Origin: Porticoccus sp964395715
GTDB taxonomy: Bacteria > Pseudomonadota > Gammaproteobacteria > Pseudomonadales > Porticoccaceae
Assembly: GCA_964395715.1 (NCBI GenBank)
Contig: CAYNAU010000001.1
Location: forward strand, 1-64,000
Direction: 5' to 3'
DNA length: 64,000 nucleotides
The notes below the pieces were generated by a model. That model was not told the origin of the DNA and did not search any database. It worked only from the letters and a program-made list of their open reading frames with translations. Below, in pieces: positions 52,407-61,529 of this stretch. Made by a program: the position numbers and the translations under genes. Within the stretch, counting starts at the first letter, position 1; each line of letters opens with the position of its first letter.

Positions 52407-53264
52407 TTAACCCTTAAGGGTAGCAAGTGTATCGAGTACAGTCTCCGGTTTTGTGCCAGCCGGGATAGTCAGATAGTAGAACCCTGAAGTAGCAGGCAGA
52501 GAACCGGACTGGCCCCCCCACAGATACTCGGAAATATCCACACCACTCACCTTGGCCGCTGTGGGAGAACCCGCTGGAGCAACTGCAAAAGCCACATCGG
52601 CAGGAACATCGTAATCCACATCAGCAGAAGGCAAACACACCCCAACGGACCAACGGTAATGCTTGGCCACATTGTAGATCGGCTGATACCAACTTAACTC
52701 TTCACCACTCGCCGGCATCAATTCGGGATCTTCAACCAGCAGCACGCCGGACAGATCGGTTTCGCTGAAATAACGAAGAAAATCTGCCATGTACATTGAT
52801 GCGGTATCAATGTTCATTTCATCAGGCTCTGCCACTTCACCGTTGGCTGCTTGATGAGCCTTCACCAGCAATGAGCGAGGTGAAGGGATCACCAACGCCA
52901 ATGGCGTTGAAGCTCCATAATTGTTACTGAAGGCAGTAATCACCTCAGCCAGCAATTCTCTCGGGCCATAAGCTTCGAGCATGGCTTTTAATGCCACGGT
53001 GACACGACGCTTACCAGCCATAGAGGGAATGGCTTCCGGATCTTCCTTCATCCAATGTTGAAACAGGTCCCAGACATCAAGCACTGCAACCTGTGATTTC
53101 ACCAAGCCATGGGCCTGCCCGTAAAAAGACATGTAGGCAGCGGGGTTCGACCAGGGGTTTTCATCTGCACCCAACAACAGCTTTTTGGTGTAATCGGTAA
53201 AGTTAATCCAAAGCCGGGGGGTCTCCCCCCCGGCGCTTAGGTAAGATGCTAAATTAACAGCCAT
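52407..53264 (-). CDS. ApcE-position subunit of the ketone carboxylase operon
   Basis: A 285-residue soluble protein of about 31 kDa. No motif in it is familiar to me. Its size and place right after the HyuB-like gene match ApcE, the separate component that acetophenone carboxylase needs besides its ApcABCD core. It starts one base after the HyuB-like stop, so the two are translated together. The assignment rests on position and size, not on recognised homology. Confidence 0.55.
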   Translation of the reverse strand: MAVNLASYLSAGGETPRLWINFTDYTKKLLLGADENPWSNPAAYMSFYGQAHGLVKSQVAVLDVWDLFQHWMKEDPEAIPSMAGKRRVTVALKAMLEAYGPRELLAEVITAFSNNYGASTPLALVIPSPRSLLVKAHQAANGEVAEPDEMNIDTASMYMADFLRYFSETDLSGVLLVEDPELMPASGEELSWYQPIYNVAKHYRWSVGVCLPSADVDYDVPADVAFAVAPAGSPTAAKVSGVDISEYLWGGQSGSLPATSGFYYLTIPAGTKPETVLDTLATLKG

Positions 53265-53265
53265 A

Positions 53266-55542
53266 CTATTTCCTTTCGTTAGAAGGTGGTAAGCCTGCCT
53301 CTTGTCTCACTCTAGCAAGCTCAGCCTCAAGTTCGCTAATTCTAACATCTTTAGGATGAGTCACATAAATCGGACCCGGGTTTTTAGCATCACGTTTGTC
53401 GTTGATATTACCGGCATACACGTAATCCAGTTCGTTGTTCCAGGAACCATAGAACGGGATATTTTCCGGCGGGGTGTCTTTCACATGAGTCTTGACGAAC
53501 TCTGCGTAAGGCATGCCCTGCTTCTTACGTGTTTCACGGTAATCCGCACGAAGTTTTTCAGTGGCAGCCATGTCAACCACGAGGGTTTCTTCATTGAATT
53601 CCACTTTGTACATCATCTTCGCGACGTCTGGAGTGATCAGACCTTCTTCGATATCCATGATCACGTAAGTAGGATCACGCTCAAGAGGGTCACCATAACC
53701 GCCACCAGAACCTTGAGAGATCATGTACAGCTCACCGCGCTTGGAGATGTCGAAACCAAGGCCCATGTGTTGGGTGTGGTAACGAGCACCTTCAAAAGGC
53801 TGCTCATTCATGATTTCAGCAATGGAGTGCTTAAATCTTTCAGGTTCTTTCAGCAGAATGTCATAGACGTCTACACCAGAAACACGACACATCGGGTAAG
53901 TACCGCCGGCATAACCACCGAACAGACCTTGGATGGTTGGCACTTTAGAACCCTGGGTAGTAGTCATGAAGCCCCACTGATCACTGTCTTTGGTAGAAGA
54001 GATCATGGTGTAGCCCATACCACCACGGTATTTACCAGGCGCCTGGGTGTTGGTGGTCATTTTCTTGGAAACCAACTGCAGGAACGGTACTTCTTCCTCG
54101 TTCATTTCCTGCTCACCGATATCCGCCATGGTTGCGAAGATCGGAGACAGCGCATGCTCACCATCACGGTCCATACGAGCACCACCGCCCATACCGTTCA
54201 GGTCGGCACAGAGGTTACCCAGAGTTTCACCGTGCTGGTTCACGCCACCCCAGATGAAGGTGTTGATCATGTTGTGCCAAGGAGCCAGTACACGGGTGTA
54301 TTTGTCCGGGCAGCTGTACAGGAACTTGGCAGTCGCATGCTGTGCCACAGTGAAGCTGTGGAAGATGGACATCAAGCTCTGTGAGTTAGGCGCTGCGTAG
54401 GAACAGTCAACCAGCGTACCTTGCTGAGAGATGAACTCAATGGGAGACAGACCCGCCTGGCCACGAGGCAGATCAGGCCAGATGTGGTTCATGAACGCCT
54501 GGCCCACCATGCCTTTCATGCCCGGCAACTGGGTGTTGATCGCACGGTTGGTCAACTCGGGGCTGGTACCAGTGAAGTCGAAGATCAGACGATCGCCTTT
54601 CTTGGTGACAGCCAGGTTGATTTTCAGCAAAGCGTTTTCACGCAGGGTACTGTCCATAATGGTTTGAGTGCGAACAGTCATGTCAGGCCACTCGGAGATA
54701 CGACGACGAACTTCTGTCACAACGCTCTCGTTGGTGTAACGCAGACAGGCAGTCAGTGCATCGGGACCATCGGAGGCCAGCACTTCCTTGATACGTTTCT
54801 CAAGACGCATACAGGCGAACAGTTTCACCTTGATGTCTTCGTATTGCAGCTTCGGCTCACGCACGGAGTTCTGCAGGAAGGTCAGCAGGTCTTTCTTGAT
54901 CTCATAGCCTTCAACGATCTTGAACGGAGACATTTTCAGGCCTTCGTCAAAAGAAGTTTCAGCCATGGAAGGCATACCGCCCGGCTCAATCGCACCGTTC
55001 TCACCTTCGTGTACGGTAGAGGCTACCCAGCAAACCAGACGGCCTTCATGGAAAACCGGAATGATCATGCTCTGGTCAGTGTTGTGCACGTTACCGTAGC
55101 GAGAGTCATTGTGGATAAAGCCGTCACCTTCGTAAACGCCCACAGTTTTCTCTTCGATCCAGTTCTTGATGATGAACTTGATCGGGTGGTGAACCAGTGC
55201 AGAGAAGATCAATACACCACCAGCACTACCGATAGTCAGGTCGCCTGACGCGGAGTAGATACCAGTGATAATGTCACCCCATTTCGCACCGGGCGCCGCA
55301 CCCATCTGCTCAACCATCTCAAAACCTTCTTCACAGGCAGACTGCAGACGGTCACGGATAGAAGCGATCTGGTTCAGGTCGGTAAATTGCTCCATACACT
55401 TTTCTTCATCAGCCGTGCGCGGCTCGATGTTGTGGTGGCGCATAATTTCCGGATCGGGACCCAGGAACAGTGTGGTTTCCTTGAGGAATTTTTCAATCAG
55501 CTCCTGATCTTCCAGAGCCGGATTTGTAGTTTCGTTATTCAT
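53266..55542 (-). CDS. HyuB-like ketone carboxylase subunit (ApcD/AcxB type)
   Basis: A 758-residue protein of the hydantoinase B/oxoprolinase family. Segments typical of the carboxylase branch are visible: GDLTIGSAGGVLIFSALVHHPIKFIIKNW, EGDGFIHNDSRYGNVHNTDQSMIIPVF, LIFDFTGTSPELTNRAIN, APNSQSLMSIFHS and GSGGGYGDPLERDP. In acetone and acetophenone carboxylases this subunit carries the carboxylation site. A coiled-coil tail (SELEAELARVRQEAG) ends the protein. Codon use is strongly biased, as in highly expressed genes. Confidence 0.88.
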   Translation of the reverse strand: MNNETTNPALEDQELIEKFLKETTLFLGPDPEIMRHHNIEPRTADEEKCMEQFTDLNQIASIRDRLQSACEEGFEMVEQMGAAPGAKWGDIITGIYSASGDLTIGSAGGVLIFSALVHHPIKFIIKNWIEEKTVGVYEGDGFIHNDSRYGNVHNTDQSMIIPVFHEGRLVCWVASTVHEGENGAIEPGGMPSMAETSFDEGLKMSPFKIVEGYEIKKDLLTFLQNSVREPKLQYEDIKVKLFACMRLEKRIKEVLASDGPDALTACLRYTNESVVTEVRRRISEWPDMTVRTQTIMDSTLRENALLKINLAVTKKGDRLIFDFTGTSPELTNRAINTQLPGMKGMVGQAFMNHIWPDLPRGQAGLSPIEFISQQGTLVDCSYAAPNSQSLMSIFHSFTVAQHATAKFLYSCPDKYTRVLAPWHNMINTFIWGGVNQHGETLGNLCADLNGMGGGARMDRDGEHALSPIFATMADIGEQEMNEEEVPFLQLVSKKMTTNTQAPGKYRGGMGYTMISSTKDSDQWGFMTTTQGSKVPTIQGLFGGYAGGTYPMCRVSGVDVYDILLKEPERFKHSIAEIMNEQPFEGARYHTQHMGLGFDISKRGELYMISQGSGGGYGDPLERDPTYVIMDIEEGLITPDVAKMMYKVEFNEETLVVDMAATEKLRADYRETRKKQGMPYAEFVKTHVKDTPPENIPFYGSWNNELDYVYAGNINDKRDAKNPGPIYVTHPKDVRISELEAELARVRQEAGLPPSNERK

Positions 55543-55557
55543 TGTCTAATACCCCTC

Positions 55558-57705
55558 TTAATTTTGTTCGACGCGGAAGAACCAAACGGCGCCCTGCTCA
55601 GCAGAGACATACTTCCAGCCCGGTTCGATCAAGTAGGTTGTTACTTCAGAGGCAACAATGCCTGGACCTACAATCTCAGTTCCCGGGGGAATATCGTCCT
55701 TACGCCATACCGGTGTCTCGATGCCCTTAGGACCTTCACTGACAAAGTAGCAGGTTCTGGTGGCCAACGGAGCTGGAGGAGCGAGACGCTCACCTTCAGG
55801 TACTGGTTTGATGTGTTTGAACTGAACAGTATCGTGCTCAACGAAAGAAGCCACACGGATGGTGTTGATACGGATACCTGCTTCAGGCGCCTGGCTTCCT
55901 TCGCCGAAACGCTTACCGTAGTCGGTAGAGAACTGCTGCAGGATGTTCAATACATCAACTGCTGAATCCAGAGTGTGCTTGGGAATAACAACAGTGGTTT
56001 GTACCAGCTGGTTACCATAGCGCATATCCAGTTCCAGAGAGTGCTTGATGGCTGAAGAATCTGCACCCTGACGCAGCAGGTCGTTCTTACCACGCTCACT
56101 CAGCTCACTAACGATGTCATTGAAGCGCTTGTAATCATCGAACACTTTACGGGTGTTTGAATCGTAAAGCACCAGGAACAGTGACATTTCGTGAATGTGC
56201 ATTTGGTGCATGTTGCCGGCACCTACAGCAGAGAACACGGAACTCATCGGCGGCGCCAGAATCTTGTCCATGTTCAGGTTGCTGGCGATACCACAGCAGT
56301 GCAGAGGACCATTACCGCCGTAGGCAAGCATGGTGAAGTCCTCGGGGTCATAACCGCGAACACGCAGCTCGGTGTGCAGACCGTTGGCCATGTTGCTGTC
56401 AACTTTCTCTTTGATCAGCAGCGCAGCTTCGATAGGTTCAACATCCAGGTCATCACACAGCGCTTCTTCAATCGCAAATGCAGAACGCTTGGGATTCAGA
56501 GGAATGTGTCCACCGGCGTAGTTGGTGGGATCCAGGTAACCCAGCATCAGGTCAGCGTCAGTTACAGTCGGGTTCATACCACCGCGGTCGTAACAGGCAG
56601 GGCCCGGGTCAGAGCCGGCACTTTTCGGTCCAACAGCTACAGCGTTGTACATACGGTCAAAGGAAGCGATAGAACCACCGCCCGCACCCAGAGTTACCAG
56701 GTGAACCATAGGTACAGACACCAGCCAGCGGTCGATAACCGGGTTGAAGTCATAGTGCTTGATGCCGCCTTCTACCACGATACCGATATCGTAAGAAGTA
56801 CCACCCATATCGGTAGCAACCACACTGCCCAGATCAGCTTCTTTCGCCAAGTGCTCAGCAGCACTGATACCGGAAACCGGACCGGAGTGAATGGTTTGCA
56901 GCGCATCTGTGGAGTTCAGCTGAGCCATACCACCGGAGTTGTGGATCACCAGCATCGGCTTGGAGTAGGAGTTGGTGCGCAGGTTCTGCTCCAACTGGCT
57001 CATCGCGTGATACATGGTGGAGTGCAGGTAACCATCGACGATGGCGGAAGTTGCACGCACATACTCACCTTTACGACCCGCTACACGGTGGGACAGGATG
57101 ACCGGGATCGAACCCAGCAGGTGAGAGGGATATTCGTCCAGCAGGATCTGCTCAACGCGCTTCTCGTGCTCCGGGTTAACAACGGAGTTAACCAGACAAA
57201 CCACGATAGCCTGAGCACCTTTGTTTACCAGGCTGCGGATTCTTTCGCGAACGTCTTTCTCATCCAGCGGCATAACCAGCTCGCCCTGGAAGCCCAGACG
57301 CTCACGAACACCTTCGATCATGTGCGGCAGAACCAGGGGCGCAGGACGTTGTGCGTCAGGCAGGTTTTGCTTGCCCAGCTCGTCCAGACCTTCACCGTAA
57401 CCACGACCACGGCTCAGGGGAACCATCGCTTCGTAGCCAGCGGTTACCAGCATACCGATGCGAGGACCGTTGTGCTCGATCAGGGCGTTGGTACCCAGAG
57501 TGGTTGCATAACGAACGGAGTCAACACCACCGAGAATTTCTTCCATGGTAATGCCGAGTTCGCTGTATGCCTTTTCGACGGCCTCGTTAAAACCGAGGGC
57601 CAGGTTTTGGTGGGTGGTCAACGCTTTGGTTTCAATATACTTGTTGTCCCACACCACAAAGCAATCGGTGAACGTACCACCGATATCTACTGATATACGT
57701 TTCAT
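55558..57705 (-). CDS. HyuA-like ATPase subunit of ketone carboxylase (ApcC/AcxA type)
   Basis: A 715-residue hydantoinase A family protein with an ASKHA ATPase fold. The phosphate-1 loop ISVDIGGTFTDCF is at residues 4-16. YATTLGTNALIEHNGPRIG and the second phosphate loop VATDMGGTSYDIGIV follow. It phosphorylates the ketone enolate or bicarbonate at the expense of ATP. A long stretch of the opposite strand is also open, which I attribute to codon bias. Confidence 0.88.
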   Translation of the reverse strand: MKRISVDIGGTFTDCFVVWDNKYIETKALTTHQNLALGFNEAVEKAYSELGITMEEILGGVDSVRYATTLGTNALIEHNGPRIGMLVTAGYEAMVPLSRGRGYGEGLDELGKQNLPDAQRPAPLVLPHMIEGVRERLGFQGELVMPLDEKDVRERIRSLVNKGAQAIVVCLVNSVVNPEHEKRVEQILLDEYPSHLLGSIPVILSHRVAGRKGEYVRATSAIVDGYLHSTMYHAMSQLEQNLRTNSYSKPMLVIHNSGGMAQLNSTDALQTIHSGPVSGISAAEHLAKEADLGSVVATDMGGTSYDIGIVVEGGIKHYDFNPVIDRWLVSVPMVHLVTLGAGGGSIASFDRMYNAVAVGPKSAGSDPGPACYDRGGMNPTVTDADLMLGYLDPTNYAGGHIPLNPKRSAFAIEEALCDDLDVEPIEAALLIKEKVDSNMANGLHTELRVRGYDPEDFTMLAYGGNGPLHCCGIASNLNMDKILAPPMSSVFSAVGAGNMHQMHIHEMSLFLVLYDSNTRKVFDDYKRFNDIVSELSERGKNDLLRQGADSSAIKHSLELDMRYGNQLVQTTVVIPKHTLDSAVDVLNILQQFSTDYGKRFGEGSQAPEAGIRINTIRVASFVEHDTVQFKHIKPVPEGERLAPPAPLATRTCYFVSEGPKGIETPVWRKDDIPPGTEIVGPGIVASEVTTYLIEPGWKYVSAEQGAVWFFRVEQN

Positions 57706-57760
57706 AACCTATTTCCTAAATCAGTCCTAATTTATTCACTAAACCAACGTACGAGCACTA

Positions 57761-58165
57761 TCAGTGCTTGTGGGTGTGGCAGCGATCGACAAGAACGTTG
57801 GGGCCTTTCACCGGCTCGGTGATTTCCTCACGGTGGCTCCATTGTTCCTTCAGGGCGTCAAGATCAACTTCCATATCGTACAACGGCATGTGGTTCGGGA
57901 AGGTGTACTCAACCTCCACTTGGGTGCCGCATGACGGACAATAGAATTCGTAGATGTTGACCCACTCTCTGTCTGGACAGAATGTGAAACGGTATTTTTC
58001 CGGATCAATGATGGACGGGTGGATATCCGCGGGGTCACGGTTATATACCAACAGCCCTTCTTTGTAGTTACCGCGCGCCGAGCCCACTACGTGGTCACAT
58101 ACACGGCATTCCCAGTTTTCCGTATCCAGATCGATACGAAGATATTCAGTCATCAATACTTTCAT
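57761..58165 (-). CDS. Acetone carboxylase gamma-type zinc subunit (ApcB/AcxC-like)
   Basis: A 134-residue protein with two CxxC pairs (WECRVCDH near residue 18-25; FYCPSCGTQVEVE near 73-85). Between them is the conserved block NYKEGLLVYNRDPADIHPSIIDPEKYRFTFCPD, and MPLYDMEVDLDAL follows. This is the acetone carboxylase gamma family pattern. The small metal-binding subunit is part of the core complex. Its ATG shares one base with the stop of the preceding gene (TAATG). Confidence 0.87.
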   Translation of the reverse strand: MKVLMTEYLRIDLDTENWECRVCDHVVGSARGNYKEGLLVYNRDPADIHPSIIDPEKYRFTFCPDREWVNIYEFYCPSCGTQVEVEYTFPNHMPLYDMEVDLDALKEQWSHREEITEPVKGPNVLVDRCHTHKH

Positions 58166-60099
58166 TATTTTTCCCCCTTGGTCAGACGGATATCGCCCAA
58201 TTCAGTAACAACGAATTCCCAACCTTCGAGTACCAGACAGGTGAAGAATTCTTCTTCAATAACTGCCGGGCCTACACCGTGGCCACCTGGCTCCATGAAG
58301 CTGACTTCATAGACGGGAAGGTCCTGAGTGCCAGCATCGCCAGCGAAAACAGTACGGGTTTTAGTGGCTTTTGCCGGGCTGGCTTTCTTAACGGAGGCGT
58401 GAGAGTTATCCTCAGTTTTGAGCTGCTTGCGCACAGAGACTTCCAGAGTCACCGCGTCGGCTTTCGCCATTTCTTGCGGGATTGCGATAGTGCCGTTGAG
58501 CTTGGACACCAGCTCGGCGCCATCTTTCTCTGCGACGAGACGCGCTTCAGTCACGTACTCACCTCTGCCATAGCCCTCTGCAAACATGTCGCGCTCACCG
58601 CGCTCAACCAGAGAAGCGTAAGCAGCTTCCAGCGCTTCCTGACGGTTGCCTTTCAGTACAACAGCGTAGGTTTGGCCGATGTCACAGGAACCGATACCGA
58701 AGGCACTGAACACAGCGGCGGTTTTCGGAATGTATACAGTGGACAGACCACATTTTTCAGCAACACCACAAGAGTTCATCGGACCGGCGCCACCAAAGGC
58801 CATCAGTACGGTTTCGTCTTCGATCTTGCCGTAGACTTTCAGTTCGTTGGCAATTTTCTGCTCAAATGCATCACGCAGTTGGAACAGCGCCTCGTCCACA
58901 GTGATACCCAGCGGAGCCGCGATGTTCTCGTTGATAGCAGCGCGTGAACGCTCGGCATCCAGTGCCAGGCCGCCACCGAAGAAGGTTGAAGGATCCAGCA
59001 GGCCCAGCAGCAGGTTCACGTCAGTGATGGTTGCATTCTTGCCACCGCGACCGAAACAGGCCGGTCCGGGTACAGCGCCCACACTCTCGGGGCCTACCTG
59101 GATAGCACCGTCTTTAACGGACAGAATGGAGCTACCACCGACACCGGGGCTGGCGATTTCACACAGGCCGAAAGAAATCGGAACACCTTCCACCAGGCCG
59201 CGACGATCTTCTTCAACAGCGTGGTTGACCACCTGACCCACGTCAGTGGTAGTACCGCCAACGTCCATGGACAGAACGTTTTTCAGGTTGTACTGCTTGC
59301 TGAAGGTTTTAACACCTTCCATACCACCGCGAGGACCGGAGCTGTAGGTTTTCAACGCAATGGTTTTAGCAACACGTGAAGCGTCGCCATCGTTGCGGAA
59401 AATCAACAGCGGATTTTTGGTACGGTATTCACGCAGACGGTTTTCTGCGTTGTACAGGAAGTTTTCCATGGCCGGGTGCAGGAAAGAGTTGATCATTGCA
59501 GTCCAGGCACGACGTTCTTCAGAGATATCGTCAGCCAGTTCGCTGGCGAACAGCATCGGTACAGCACCCAACAGGTGGCGTGGGTAGTTATCGAAGGCCA
59601 GACGTTTGAATTGCGCTTCATACTCATCGGCCTTATCAGACTCAAAGCTAACCACGATACGGTTTGCGCCGACAGATGTCAGGCGGGTGATGACTGAAGT
59701 TGTGTCAGCACCTTTGGCAACGTCTGACAGGGCAGACAGTTCCACTTCAGCCACACGATCACCAACCAGGAAGTCATACAGCTCCTCGTCCAGCTTGCGC
59801 AGGCGAGCAGGCAGGTCAGTACCCTTGTTGACCACCAGACCCAGACGCGGACCTTTACGCTCTACGATAGCGTTGGTGCCCTGGGTAGTGGAGTACCGAA
59901 TGTGGTCTACTTCTGCAAGCAGTCTGGCGACGTCTTCCTGACCATAGGCTTCTTTAGAAGCCTGGCGTAGACCATCGAAAAAACACTTACTCAGATCGTA
60001 AGGCGTAGTGAGGGTTTTAGTTTTGTAGAAATTATTATCCTTCAGCACGCAGATATCGGTGAGCGTGCCTCCGTTATCGATATTTATCAGCATTCCCAT
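58165..60099 (-). CDS. HyuA-like ATPase subunit of ketone carboxylase (ApcA type), first gene of the operon
   Basis: A 644-residue second HyuA-like protein. The first phosphate loop reads LINIDNGGTLTDICVL, where most relatives have D-I-G-G-T-F-T-D. The second (VLSMDVGGTTTDVGQV) is normal, as is YSTTQGTNAIVERKGPRLG. Having two unequal HyuA subunits is the mark of acetophenone-type carboxylases, where two separate phosphorylations occur; acetone carboxylase has one. The ATG (60099) lies about 97 bases after a predicted -24/-12 start. Confidence 0.86.
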   Translation of the reverse strand: MGMLINIDNGGTLTDICVLKDNNFYKTKTLTTPYDLSKCFFDGLRQASKEAYGQEDVARLLAEVDHIRYSTTQGTNAIVERKGPRLGLVVNKGTDLPARLRKLDEELYDFLVGDRVAEVELSALSDVAKGADTTSVITRLTSVGANRIVVSFESDKADEYEAQFKRLAFDNYPRHLLGAVPMLFASELADDISEERRAWTAMINSFLHPAMENFLYNAENRLREYRTKNPLLIFRNDGDASRVAKTIALKTYSSGPRGGMEGVKTFSKQYNLKNVLSMDVGGTTTDVGQVVNHAVEEDRRGLVEGVPISFGLCEIASPGVGGSSILSVKDGAIQVGPESVGAVPGPACFGRGGKNATITDVNLLLGLLDPSTFFGGGLALDAERSRAAINENIAAPLGITVDEALFQLRDAFEQKIANELKVYGKIEDETVLMAFGGAGPMNSCGVAEKCGLSTVYIPKTAAVFSAFGIGSCDIGQTYAVVLKGNRQEALEAAYASLVERGERDMFAEGYGRGEYVTEARLVAEKDGAELVSKLNGTIAIPQEMAKADAVTLEVSVRKQLKTEDNSHASVKKASPAKATKTRTVFAGDAGTQDLPVYEVSFMEPGGHGVGPAVIEEEFFTCLVLEGWEFVVTELGDIRLTKGEK

Positions 60100-60206
60100 A
60101 TCGAGTTACCTTAGTTTAGTTTCTTTCTAGCCAAAATTGATTAGGTTTATATCCCCTTCTGCAAGGTGTACGACGAGTCGAACACATCACAGGGATAAGT
60201 CTCTTA

Positions 60207-60222
60207 TGCAACGGTCGTACCA
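60207..60222 (-). promoter_or_regulatory. sigma-54 (-24/-12) promoter of the ketone carboxylase operon
   Basis: The minus strand reads TGGTACGACCGTTGCA, matching TGGCACN5TTGCW at all but one position with GG-N10-GC spacing. The start is predicted near 60196. The upstream part (60223-60445) is AT-rich and could hold IHF and activator sites; no gene is seen there. Confidence 0.8.
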
Positions 60223-60445
60223 ACTTAGAAAAAACGGAGAATATGAATTTTATGTATATGTTTTATATTATTTTTTTATGGGTTGACTACAGCGACCAAA
60301 CGCCAAAATAACTGTTCGGAAATCGTTCACCTGTATTAAAACGCTATACCGACAGGGATAGTCTATGCACTTGAAGCGCAACGGTTTTATAGAAAAAACT
60401 GCCAGCGAACTGGCGGTGCTCAATGAGTATAGTAGAGATACTGAA

Positions 60446-60481
60446 GAAGGCCCGAAATCAGTGAATCCACGAAGGGCCTTC
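60446..60481 (-). terminator. Possible terminator of the DUF3565-DUF1971 gene
   Basis: GAAGGCCC (60446-60453) pairs with GGGCCTTC (60474-60481), with GTG/CAC pairing inside the long loop. It lies just past the stop at 60486 on the minus strand. The T-tract is weak. Confidence 0.5.
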
Positions 60482-60485
60482 CTCT

Positions 60486-60953
60486 TCAGGCGGCGTAATA
60501 TTCAATATGGAATGTGGCATCACCCATGGCAGGCAGAAGGTGATGAAGCAGATTCGGCGCCATAATTCCTGCAAATGATGGGTCCAGAAGGAACCCCCTG
60601 TTGGCATCACTATCAGGCTCAATCACAAACTGCAGCATCCCCGCTTCCACAATAACCTTACCCCACACCCCATCAGGCGTAGTGACTCCCGAATAGAGGT
60701 GGTCCGGGAAATTGTCGCGGCCATAGCTTTCACTGGTTTCCTTTAGTGTCAGGCCTTCAGGCAGTGCGGGCATATCGCAGTCGACACACTCAACCTCATC
60801 ACCGATATGCTCCTGGCGACCCTTGCCGGTACCAATCCAGCGGCACTCCATATACGGGGGGTTATGACGCATCTTCAGCTCGTGACCGCATTCAAGGTCG
60901 GCCACCCATTCCTGAAACCGGTCCATATGAAAATCTTTGATTGCTCGCTTCAT
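60486..60953 (-). CDS. DUF3565-DUF1971 two-domain protein
   Basis: A 155-residue protein. Residues 1-about 60 resemble DUF3565: ADLECGHELKMRHNPPYMECRWIGTGKGRQEHIGDEVECVDCD, with Cys and His residues that could bind a metal. Residues about 62-155 resemble DUF1971, the cupin-like domain also found N-terminal in TehB-type proteins (LPEGLTLKETSESYGRDNFPDHL, GVWGKVIVEAGMLQF). No enzymatic role is known to me. It is separated from the carboxylase operon by its own hairpin and is probably an independent gene. Confidence 0.75.
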   Translation of the reverse strand: MKRAIKDFHMDRFQEWVADLECGHELKMRHNPPYMECRWIGTGKGRQEHIGDEVECVDCDMPALPEGLTLKETSESYGRDNFPDHLYSGVTTPDGVWGKVIVEAGMLQFVIEPDSDANRGFLLDPSFAGIMAPNLLHHLLPAMGDATFHIEYYAA

Positions 60954-61529
60954 ACCTTCACTTCTCCAACTTCTAAACGCCTTGGAGGACGATCTCCACA
61001 GGTTTCGGCCTTTCCTTCAATGTCCTGCCATGATCGCCCGCTTGCAAAAAAACACCCTTAGATTTGTCAGTAGCTCCATTAACGCCGGGCAAGCAAGCAG
61101 CTTTATTATGCTGTTTTCCTGCCAGCGCCATAACACGACTCTTAAGTTATAACTCACAGACAATGCCTGTGTGAATGTTCTCAGCCTATTTACACTCATA
61201 CCGCTTTCTATAGTGGCCGCGACCCAAAGCGCTTCATTCCCTCCAGCTCACAGGGTGTAGTATTGCTCAAAAAGGGAACAGTAATTCAACGGTCAGAAAG
61301 CCGCCTGACACTGGCACCCGGCAAACCTCTCTGGGCACAAATCAAATCAGCAGCAATTCTTGAGCAAACACCCAACATTCCCTCTCGCGGCAGTGGTTAA
61401 GGATTATGTAACCGCATGTAGAAAAAAGATTTTCTGTCGTGACACTCGACGGGGCCGCCATCAGTCCCTATAGTACGCGCCTCGTTTTATCCCACACCTT
61501 TATCGCGTTAACCACGCAGGAATGTTCCC
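60954..61529. other. Intergenic region without a recognised gene
   Basis: In these 576 bases I see only short frames with unconvincing composition on both strands. A -10-like TATAGT at 61469-61474 may belong to the ABC-F gene promoter, without a good -35. Composition is ordinary. Confidence 0.55.

Larger units (their letters stand above)
60100..60485. other. Intergenic control region upstream of the carboxylase operon
   Basis: This 386-base gap holds the -24/-12 promoter, a strongly AT-rich tract (about 60230-60285) and, at its right end, the hairpin that follows the DUF3565 gene. A 66-codon plus-strand frame here shows no coding character. Confidence 0.6.

Noticed and set aside
53302..55248. 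Long plus-strand frames (360 and 275 codons) opposite the HyuB-like gene
   Set aside because: Antisense shadows of the same kind, with no ribosome sites and no protein-like composition.
56191..57693. 500-codon open frame on the plus strand opposite the HyuA-like (ApcC-type) gene
   Set aside because: It is fully antisense to a well-conserved gene, and its translation is rich in Val, Thr, His, Gln and Arg with no recognisable motif. Long antisense frames arise from biased codon use on the coding strand.
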